64,000 nt of DNA from Agapetus fuscipes (Eukaryota; Arthropoda; Insecta; Trichoptera; Glossosomatidae): positions 14,569,960-14,633,959 of the forward strand of contig OX637333.1 of NCBI GenBank assembly GCA_951799405.1. Reading direction: 5' to 3'. How positions within the stretch are numbered: the first letter of the stretch is position 1; the number at the start of each line of letters is the position of its first letter. The notes below the pieces were generated by a model. The model saw only the letters and a list, made by a program, of their open reading frames with translations, was not told the origin of the DNA and searched no databases. The position numbers were made by a program, and so were the translations under genes. Below are positions 55,571-64,000 of the stretch, in pieces.

Positions 55571-57896
55571 AAACAAAAGGGTATTTGCAATAGTGAGGAA
55601 TATGATAAAAAGTATATCATTTTGATAGATTTCGAAAAATCAAATAATAATATGTTGATTTGAAGCTGAAAATATTTTTTTTCGATTTTATATTTAAAAA
55701 GAAAATATAGAAATTTGGACAACTTTTTAAACGGATATGAGATGTGCTTCTTCTTATTCCGGTGCTGTGACGTCATATATTGACGTCACTTTATTTTATT
55801 GACATTCCATATTCTGTTAACATGTGTTGTTGACAACAGAAACAAATGAAAACAACAGAAACAAATAAAATGTTTTTAAAGAAACACACAAAGTTATTGA
55901 AAAAACAACAGCCTCAACAGTGTAAACCTGAAAAAGCGATGTTTGAATGACATGAATGTGAGGGCTGTCAGTTGATACGGCGATGTTTACAAGACCGTGA
56001 CGTCATGTGAGAAAATTTCATCTATTTTTCATTATCTAATTCAGAATCGAAACGGTTAAGGCATCGATGTATAGAACTGGATGGGCTAAGAAATCCATCC
56101 TTTGAGAATTAGAAATACGCTACCCCACTCATCACACAAAAATCCAAAATCAATCTATCGGTAACCTTCCAACTGTTAACGACGCTGTCTCAATATTTTC
56201 GAACAGTTGTAGAAATTCGGCGTTTTTGAGTGTTTTCGAGGTTTATTTATGTACATTAGTAACGACAATAATAAATTTTGATGTGTAGAAATGGAAAATG
56301 GCAAGTATCAACTTTAATTATTTGGTTTTAGAATGAAAAAATAAACTCAATTTAAAATACTAAAAATTAAATACGGGTAGTCAATTACGCATTTCTACAA
56401 AATAGGCATTTTTTAACCCTCATTAACAAGTACATACGTCAATTTTTTGTATTTTAAATGTTCTACAATATTTTAGAAAATATTGTTGTTAACAATGCTA
56501 ATTGACGATTTTTTTGTTTTTTTGTAAATTGATACTAATATCTACACTTTTAGGAACCCAAAAAATGTGCCGAAAATATCAATTTTGAGTGCTCAAAAAC
56601 TAGCTTTTTACTTTCTTGCTATAGCCGAAGGCTATAAAGAAAGTTATGATTTGGTGTGAAAAAAAAATTTCGAGGTTTTCACGGAAATGAGTTGTCCTGG
56701 TGCAGGACATGCCAAAAAACACTATCTTTTAAAAACGTCCGTCTGTATGTATGTATGTATGTATGTATGTATGTATGTATGTATGTATGTATGTATGTGT
56801 GTGTGTCACTTTCCAAAGTATAAGACCTAGAGATACCAAATTTTGGCTACATCAACTTTTTTGGACATGTATTAAGTATGAATAACATGGCATTACACCA
56901 ACTTGAAAATTCAAGATGGCTGCCATACAAAAAAAACATAAAATTGCACTTTTCTCATAAACGACTCCAAGAATTTTTCTTAAATTTTCAGAGTTGCCAC
57001 TAATTAATTTTTAACTTAATAAATTAGTTATGACAACACTCTTACTAATCTGTGTCTATGGGCTGCCATATGAAAAAAACAAACGATTGTGATTTTCTCG
57101 AAAGTTAAGGGGTCAACAAAAATATAATGTTCTACAATATTATGGACAACATAAATTTGCACAAATTTACAAAAAAAAATTTTTGAAAAAATAAATATAA
57201 AGCACCGTTTACACGACCTGAAATTTTAAATCGAAAATATTACAAAAACCTATTAAAATGCAAGATATTTAAATTTGTTTTAGATTTGATAGAAAGAACA
57301 AGCTTATTAATTTAATTCGTAATCATTTTTTTTTTACTTTTTTGAGAATTCAAGATGGCTTCCGAAGAGCTGAAAATTTAAAATGCGATTTTCTCAAAAA
57401 CGGCTCCGACGATTTTTCTTAAATTTTTTGTGAATCCATTTTTATAATAGTGCTATCTAATAATTATAATCATTTCTTCATCATAATCTCGGTTTAGGGA
57501 GTTGCCATATAAAAGAAAAAAATAATGGAAAAATTCTCGGCAGTTAGAGGGTTGATAAAAAAATAATGTAGCACAAATGTAAAACAATAATAATAACCTA
57601 TATATTGCCATCATTATTTTTTCCAAAAAGTGAATCAAAAGTATAGCCGCCATACAAAGTGAAAATTTTCCATACAAAATGTATTAGCAATTTTCTTGGT
57701 AGTCAAAGGGTTAAAAATAGATAAAAGGCTGCGATTCTTGAAATTTTATAAATACCAATAATAATCAGTCGTTACTTTTTCAAAATATAACTAAAAAGTG
57801 TACCCACCATACAAAGCCCTAGTTTGCATACAGAAGGGTTTAATGACCATCTATAATAATCTAGAATATAAGTTGCAATGAAATATAAACATTCAA
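55571..57896. other. AT-rich DNA with a (TATG)n microsatellite
   Basis: A (GTAT)n run at 56741-56800 is preceded by ATAGCCGAAGGCTATAAAG, a short palindrome. Repeated phrases such as TTCAAGATGGCTGCC/TTCC and TTAAATTTT suggest internal duplication at 56900-57430. No gene was recognised. Confidence 0.5.
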
Positions 57897-58930
57897 AACT
57901 AATATGAAATGCATGCCCACAAACAGGTACGTGTAAGTTCGCGCTTACGAATGCTGAATTTGTACTTACAAATTAAAACCAAATCTCAAATGAACATAAA
58001 ACCTGCAACTCTTGCCGACCTTCCTTGAAACAGGGGTGACATTGACAAAGTGAATTATTTTTTACACTTTGGGAGGACTGAGAAATGCGAGAAAATTGAG
58101 ATAAGACTGAATGAAAAAAGAGTGGAGGTCGTGAAAGAATTTGATTATCTGGGAAGCAAGTTTGAGTCGAATGCGAAATTGACGAAATAATTGGAAAAGC
58201 GCGCTAGTAGAGGAAGAAGTGTGATGGAAACGATTGGAAGAATTGCAAGAAATAGGAAACTTACGAAGAATAAGAGATCGGCGGTCCACAATGGCATATT
58301 GGTTGGTGGAAGTGAGGCTTAATGAATGTGAGCTGAGTAAAGTACGGTTGAAATGGCTTACCTGAGAGCAATGGCTGGAAAGACACTGAGTGATAGAGTA
58401 CGTAATGCTTGAGTGATGAACGAGTGTGGTATAAAAGAGAATATGAGAATGAAAGTACAAAAAAGTACAATGAGATGGTTCAGACATCTTGAAAGAAAGG
58501 ATGATGAACAACTAACGAAGAAAGTGTACAAAGGAAATGTCAGAGGAAAGCGCGGAAGGGGAAGGCTGAGGAAAGAATGGTTAGACCAAATAGGTGAGAT
58601 TGCGAAAGAATGGATTCTGCAGAGTGAGAATAAGAGAAGAGTGTGTATGAAAAAGGTGATGAATATTGAGGAAATAAAAGTGGTTTGTTAGGGCAGAAAA
58701 AAGTGGAGGCGCATCTGCAGAGGTACCGGTCACCCCTAGTGGAACGGCGGCAGGATACAGTACAGTACAGTACAGAGGTCAGCTTCATACCAACCTATAA
58801 GTCAAGGATCTTTCTTGTGTAATTGGCGCTTTTTCCAGAGAAGACCAACCTTGCAGAGGGCTCTTGAGTTGTGATTCACACAAAACGGCGCTCACCAAAT
58901 AAATCATCCAAATATTTTTTATTCACTTAA
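57897..58930. mobile_element. composite repeat, copy B (inverted relative to copy A)
   Basis: Order on the plus strand: RTE-A 3' UTR piece in minus orientation (57897-58070), RTE-B fragment in plus orientation (58073-58760), the remaining RTE-A piece (58770-58806) and SINE family 1 tail (58810-58915). All junctions equal those of copy A at 3939-5035. Confidence 0.78.
58073..58760 (+). pseudogene. RTE-B LINE C-terminal fragment
   Basis: The plus strand encodes VEVVKEFDYLGSKFES (the KYLGS-type motif after RT), later ECGIKENMRMKVQKSTMRWF and RGRLRKEWLDQIGEIAKEW. It ends with a (TACAG)4 tail. Stops in the first half and one TAG at 58689 make it inactive. Confidence 0.78.
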
Positions 58931-59810
58931 TAATTTTAATGGCTTTATCCATATTGTACGAGCATGCAGGTACACACCGCGGTGGAATAAAATTGATTTA
59001 TTATCGATATATTATATTTTCATTGAAACTGCATAAGCTGGTAGATGATTCTAGCTTTACATACGTCATACAGTGGGTTAATTTTTGCAAGAAAGTCGAG
59101 TACAGATTCTGTGCAATTTATTTGTTTTGTTTTCTGTTTTTTTTTACTGTAAATATCAAAGTCCACATAATAATCTGTCAGTTTCTGTATCAATTTTTAA
59201 TTAAAATCATTTTCTGTATTTTATTAAGATTTTTGAAAGATGAGTTGAATTGCCCCAAATATAAGCGCCAAATATTCTCGAACTGATTCATTTGGAGATG
59301 AAGCGTTGAAGGGAGAGCACGCTTGTCATTTCTGCGGGGAAAAAAATGTCTTAAAATCAAAATTCCGATATGAAAAAGTAAAAAAAAACCTCAGCAATGT
59401 TTTAGAAGGTGTTTATGTACAAAATATATATAAATTAAAGAGGTAAATCAATTATAACTTTGTATAAAAGCAATATTTCGTTTTTTACACTGTCTGTCGG
59501 AGATCTCCCGCGTATCACAGTGAGTCAAGTAACTTTGAAAGTGCGTAATGTCAATATTACATATCGTATTATTCAAATGCAATATGTTTTAAATATTTTT
59601 TGTAAATCTCTTACAATTAACTGCTAGACATAGGTCTCCTGTATATTGCTTTTACTTTAACATGACATTTTATTATTTAAAACATATTTAGGAAACAAAA
59701 AGGAAGCCACAAATCCCAATTGTCCCAATTGTCCCAAAAACCTAAAATTGAGATTGATTAGGAATTGTACCATAAACAGGTACTTGCCAATAATTATTTA
59801 CTTTTTTAAT
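58931..59810. other. AT-rich DNA without recognised gene
   Basis: An open frame at 58939-59286 (ATG, 115 codons) is hydrophobic and AT-driven, with no domain. No repeat ends were identified. Confidence 0.45.
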
Positions 59811-60205
59811 TTTATAATTTTTGGATTAATTCAAACAAATCACTGTTTATTTTCACTACAAAATTTATTTAAAAAGATTAAAATCTTTAAACAAATTACT
59901 AACGCGTTTTCAACCTAGTAGGTCCTTGACTTATAGGTTGGTATGAGGCTGACCACCCACACTGTAAAAAATGGTTCACTTTGCCAATGTCACCCCTGTT
60001 TCAGGGAAGGTTGGCAAAAGTTGTGGGGCTTATGTTCATTTGAGGTTTGGATTTTATTGGTAAGTACGCATTCAGAATTTGTAAGCGCAAAATACACGTG
60101 TTGGTTTGTGGGCATACATCTGAGAGCTTTAAATGAATATATCCTTGCACCTTAGATTATAGATATTATAGATTAAGGTCATCATCAGGTATGATTACAG
60201 TAAAA
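59811..60205. repeat. Penelope-type end interrupted by an RTE-A tail
   Basis: 59811-59929 matches the flank at 46520-46640. The RTE-A 3' UTR copy (59930-60173) is inserted in it, with AGGTC on both sides, and the older repeat continues at 60174. Read on the minus strand, the older repeat contains CTGATGATGACC and AGGTTGAAAACGCG, a hammerhead-like core cut in two by the insertion. Confidence 0.75.
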
Positions 60206-60724
60206 GATGTTTTATAAATTTAGTCAATAGGTATAAATTACTGCCAGGTAGGTAAAAATCATTCAGCAGAATAAAACATAATAAAACAACGAATAGCTCT
60301 ATATGGCAATCAAGATATAAAACTTACTAATACATGATAAGTCTTTTTTTAAATAATAAATTTGATCAAAAGGTATAAATCTCAGTCAGGTAGGTAAAAA
60401 ATAATTCAGCAAAATAAATATATTAACATTACAAATAAAAAAAAAATAAAAAAAAGCTATACATGGCAATTATGAAATAAAATTAAATAATGAATTAAAC
60501 GTCATTGTTTTAATTCATCCAAAAATTATAAAATTAAACAATATGAATTTTCACAGTGTTAATACACAAACAATACAAAATATAATTATTTACTTTCATA
60601 GTAATAACTAATAACGCCATATTTTCAATAGGCATGGCCAGAATCTTTATAGAGTCTCTTACACTTATTCTTATCTTTACATCTATATATAGATAGTCTA
60701 CAACGAATATATATATATATAAGG
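60206..60724. other. AT-rich DNA with local duplications
   Basis: Segments near 60225 and 60370 share GGTATAAAT...GTCAGGTAGGTAAAAA and AATTCAGCA-type strings, so a ~140-base direct repeat is likely. No gene. Confidence 0.4.
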
Positions 60725-61480
60725 ATAATTTATTTTAATGTACACATAACTAAAGAGCGCCGTTTTTGTGTGTGTCACACCTCAAGGGCCCTCTCAAATC
60801 ACGGATAAGATTTCTTGTAAAGATGTGTCTTTAGTGCTCCTTTAAAGACACCAACAGTCTTTGCCTTCCTCACATTAGGTGGCAGTCTGTTCCACTCCAT
60901 TGGTCCCGCAAACCGGAAAGCACGGTCCCCAAAATTAGTGCGTGTCTGACGGTGTGGCTGAACCAAGTCCACCACGCCATCCCCTGCAGATCTGAGCGTT
61001 TGGCGCCTCAAATCCCTCTCAACGGGTGTAAACATGTCAGCCAAATATGAAGGAGCTGTACCATTTACAGCCTTATACACCATCAGACAAACACGGTAGA
61101 CCACCCTCTCCGGAAAACGAAGCCAATGCAGTTTCCCTAACAATGGAGTAATGCGAGTAAATTTAGACATCCCGAATATGAGTCTTGCCGCTGAATTCAG
61201 CACAGACTGAAGACGGTTGAACTGCTTTTTCGGCTGACCTATGTACAGCGTTGAGCAATAGTCAACTCGTGACATCACAAAGGCATTCACCAGGGTCTTG
61301 ACTGCTCCCGACGGTAAACATCTCCTGATCGCCTTTATCTGGCGAAGTTCAAAAAATGAGGAAGATACAGTCGAGTTCAATTGCTCTCCCATTGTGAGGT
61401 TCCGATCCAGTGTGACTCCTAGAAGTCTGACTGAGTCGGAGGGCTGAATCAGCTCTCCCCCAATAGAGAGTGGTACGAAG
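60725..61480 (-). pseudogene. L2/CR1-like LINE, C-terminal part and 3' UTR
   Basis: The minus strand encodes VRLLGVTLDRNLT, MSRVDYCSTLYIG, RLQSVLNSAARLIFG, LHWLRFPERVVYRVCLMVYK and FGDRAFRFAGPMEWNRLPPN, with a final YKKSYP and a stop at 60799. This is the unmistakable end of L2/CR1-type reverse transcriptases. The 3' UTR (60798-60725) contains GAGGTGTGACACACACAAAA and AACGGCGCTC, then AATAAATTATCC and a (TA)n end. The frame is clean over 197 codons. The upstream part is missing. Confidence 0.88.
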
Positions 61481-61489
61481 TTTATTAAC

Positions 61490-62397
61490 AGTAAAGATTC
61501 ATATTAGAGTCATACTTACAATCAAAATCATGTAAGTGTGCGCATACACATGCTGTATGTGTAATTACAAAAAAAAATTGACATAAGGGTATCGCCGTCG
61601 AAATTTGTACCTTTTGTCTTGTGCGTCTAATGATTTTCAGTTTTTTCATAAAAACTGGTGATGTCTACTGAATTCTAGATTTATTAGAGTAAAGTATTTG
61701 AAAAGCGTATCGAAATACAAAAACAATCTGCAAAAAGCATGAAGTAGCGATGTAATTAAAAAATAAAACAAAATCGCCTTTTTTCCATTCTCATATAAAT
61801 TTTACATGTCGCCAATCCGTTTTTGACCCTTTGATGGCAAGATACGATCAACATAGTCAAATGTTTATAAAGTTTAGTATTTTACATATGCCTTAGTACC
61901 GTATCTTTTATTTTCTGTACTAGCCACAAGAATATTTATTTATTTATGCACGAAATATTAGTTGCTAATGTTTTTCTCCATTTTTGGTTCCGAAATTTTT
62001 CTTTCAGTGTGTTACCATTTTCATTGAAACTGACAAAAATCTTGCATCCCTGTATTTTTTCGCGTATGGTAACTCTTTGATGCAGTATGGAAAACACAAA
62101 AAAACTGATTCGCTACCTTCATTTTCTTCTATACGTCTCAGCCGTAAACTTGTGGTGATTGTTTTGAGTGGGATTTAGCTTGTAATTATTGGGGTAAATA
62201 TTGGAATCTGTTGTCAATTGTGTATTCTCTACTTAGAGACATTAGTGCAATATTAATTTTCAAATAAATCAATTTTACGATTATGTCGTGCGTGTTTTGT
62301 ATTGACGAACGTTACCGTTACCGTTACCGCGCTACGTCACATTTCTGAGATTAAGGCATATTAATATTGAAAATCAAAATTTTATGTTCATAATATC
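61490..62397. other. intergenic or intronic DNA without recognised feature
   Basis: AT-rich. A short (GTTACC)n run lies at 62310-62328. No coding signal. Confidence 0.45.
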
Positions 62398-62570
62398 CTG
62401 ACCGGGCCATAGTCCAATGGTAAAACTTTATAAACCTTTACCAAAGACGGGTCATCAAAAGGTTCATTCAGCCTTACAGCAATTGGGTCTTGCTTGAAAA
62501 TTGACGCTTTCTGCAGCGACGATCAAGCTCGCAGAGGGCCCGTGAGGTGTGTTATTTACCTAATTGTTAT
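62398..62570 (+). repeat. SINE family 1 copy
   Basis: tRNA-like head (GACCGGGCCATAGTCCAATGG), then GGGTCTTGCTTGAAAATTGAC, CAGCGACGATCAAGCTCGC and AGAGGGCCCGTGAGGTGTG. The tail is cut short at 62560. Confidence 0.75.
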
Positions 62571-62815
62571 TTATTATTTGTATTCCTCGACTTTATTTGC
62601 CAAGGAATGTTGGAGGCTGACCAACCATACTGTAAAAAATGGTTCACTTTGCCAATGTGCTCAGGCGAGGGAGGCGCTCTTAGCTGCGCGTGTCTCTGCT
62701 GGTTGTGGTCTTTAGAGGTATTTAAGACTTGTATCAAACGACACGTATCTGTACTTTAGACTTTTTTTTAGTATAATGACAAATTTGTCTTTTTATCGAG
62801 TTCGTCTGATTAGGA
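62571..62815 (+). repeat. short RTE-A remnant and flanking DNA
   Basis: 62625-62660 keeps GAGGCTGACCAACCATACTG and GGTTCACTTTGCCAATGTG of the RTE-A 3' UTR. It is followed by DNA of unknown origin leading into the next LINE. Confidence 0.55.
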
Positions 62816-62939
62816 TGGTTTGATGGAGGGACAAAGGCACACAGGATCTGATAAGTCCTGTCACCGTGAAGATTGGGGAGTGTCAAATGGCCCCTGCAGG
62901 GTTGCCAAAGCTTTCAACAGACTGAAAAAATCCGTTCCG

Positions 62940-63634
62940 TCTGGTAACAGTAGACGTAAGCAAGAAGATAAATGGAAAATTGGAACTTTAAATTTGAGAG
63001 GAATGAAGGACAAAGTTAGGAATTACGAATGGATCTCCCCTAGGATTCTTCTAGTGAGGATCAGGTATGAAAGTACGAACTTTTTACTGATTGCATGCTA
63101 TATGCCAGTAGATTCAGAATGTATGGAGATTAAAAATGAATTCTGGGATATGCTTGATGACACCGTCAGAATGAAAGACAAGAATGAAAAGTTGTTGCTT
63201 CTTGGTGACATGAATGGATGGGTAGGTAGAAGAAATTATGAATATGAGAGGGTCGTGGGACCAAATGGAAGAGGTGTCATCAATGGCAGTGGGAGACGTC
63301 TTGTGGACATGTGTGTGGAGCATGGTATGTTTATATCAAATACCTGATTTAAGCATAAAGACGTGCACACATATACGTGGTATGGGCCAAATACTCGTAC
63401 TACCATTGACTACATATGTATGGAAGAATGTATGAGAGGTTCCATAATGTTCCGTCAAGAGATGTCAGAGTCTACCAAAGTGTATCCGTGGGATCAGACC
63501 ATCGTCTCTTGGGTGCCACAGTAATGATAGGTAAAGTGAAAATGTTGAAAAGAACGAAAGTTATTACGATGAAAAGAATAAATGTAGAAAAACTAGATGA
63601 TGAAAATGTGAGGAGAGATTTTTCTTGTTTTTGA
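62940..63634 (+). pseudogene. RTE-type LINE endonuclease domain
   Basis: The plus strand encodes WKIGTLNLRGMKDK, FLLIACYMPVDSE, LLLLGDMNGWVGRRNYEYE and, after an in-frame TGA at 63345 (a Trp position) and a frameshift, TIDYIC and VGSDHRLLGATVMIGK. These are the N-terminal, GDMN and SDH motifs of AP-like endonucleases. A segment after LNLRGM is missing, including the catalytic Glu motif (ETK). It breaks off at 63634 against a minus-strand LINE piece. Confidence 0.82.
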
Positions 63635-63635
63635 G

Positions 63636-64000
63636 TCAGACTCCAGGCTTCGCATCCGTACAACACAACTGGCCGAACAATGGAAGTGTAAATCTTGAAT
63701 TTTGTGGAGCGGGATAGCCATTTTGAGCACAATAGCCCTCTAAGGCCAAAAAAAGCATTATTGCCGGAGTGAATTCGGGCATGTAATTCTGAGGATAGGA
63801 TATTTTTGTCATTTATAAGGGTACCTAAGTACTTGAATGAATTGCAGTTCTTAAACTTGTAATTATCTACATTCAAATCTTCTTGAATATCCCGCCGCGC
63901 CATAGGCAAGTATTCAGTTTTCCCCTCATTCATTCTCAATCCTATCCTCCTTGCCATTCTCTCCATTGGTAAAAAGAGCGCCCGGAGCTGTGCAGCGTTC
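63636..64000 (-). pseudogene. RTE-type LINE, post-RT region (continues past the window)
   Basis: The minus strand encodes MARRIGLRMNEGKTEYLPMA, CNSFKYLGTLINDKN and FKIYTSIVRPVVLYGCEAWS. These are the fingers-to-thumb and C-terminal segments of RTE reverse transcriptases. It ends at 63636, in the middle of the C-terminal region. It may be the same or a related element as the plus-strand endonuclease, rearranged. Confidence 0.82.

Noticed and set aside
58939..59286. 115-codon hydrophobic frame
   Set aside because: T-rich sequence produces Phe/Ile/Leu runs; no other support.
63472..63966. Single 164-codon protein on the minus strand
   Set aside because: The first two thirds are a LINE fragment; the rest is the reverse strand of the neighbouring endonuclease fragment.

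Overview
This window reads as a nuclear, AT-rich, repeat-packed arthropod (most likely insect) chromosome segment. It has spliced GC-richer exons, abundant RTE, Jockey and L2-like LINEs, tRNA-derived SINEs, Penelope-like, PIF/Harbinger and LTR elements, and long microsatellites. The order cannot be fixed from the sequence alone.

Host gene. Two plus-strand exons (18216-18376 and 47173-47395) fit together at a phase-2 intron. They read as the Armadillo/HEAT-like region of DCAF1 (VprBP; Drosophila mahjong), a substrate receptor of CRL4 ubiquitin ligases. The 28.8-kb intron between them holds most of the mobile DNA of the window.

Layout. 1-8.7 kb: AT-rich DNA, a SINE, a composite repeat (3.9-5.0 kb), a tandem array built from a LINE 3' end (5.0-6.0 kb) and the 3' end of an LTR element (6.1-7.1 kb). 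8.7-12.4 kb: a near full-length minus-strand RTE LINE with one frameshift and six 48-bp repeats inside its ORF. 13.1-16.1 kb: an RTE fragment, a broken Ty1/copia element and a decayed exon of 20-residue repeats. 18.4-47.2 kb: the DCAF1 intron, with LINE tails, foldback elements, a 1.4-kb minisatellite of 15-bp units, a Penelope fragment with a hammerhead-like ribozyme, a PIF/Harbinger transposase gene split into six exon blocks (32.3-43.0 kb) and a convergent minus-strand partner gene (43.1-44.2 kb). 48.2-54.7 kb: a complete Ty3/gypsy retrotransposon with two 273-bp LTRs that look identical. 54.7-64 kb: A-rich repeats, a second inverted copy of the composite repeat, an L2-like LINE 3' part, SINEs and two RTE fragments meeting tail to tail.

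Most interesting item. The young gypsy element encodes SAP-domain Gag with a CCHC knuckle, then protease-RT-RNase H-integrase. In the -1 frame it then continues with the last integrase motif, a macro domain resembling OARD1/TARG1 (ADP-ribose hydrolases) and a CCCH zinc finger. An ADP-ribose-binding module on a gypsy polyprotein is not something I know as described.

Amplification logic. The very common ~230-bp repeat (starts near CTTGACTTATAGG, ends in TTAGATTA repeats) is the 3' UTR of an RTE LINE, because three copies run from the LINE C-terminal coding region straight into it. A tRNA-derived SINE likewise shares its 3' tail with the L2-like LINE at 60.7-61.5 kb.
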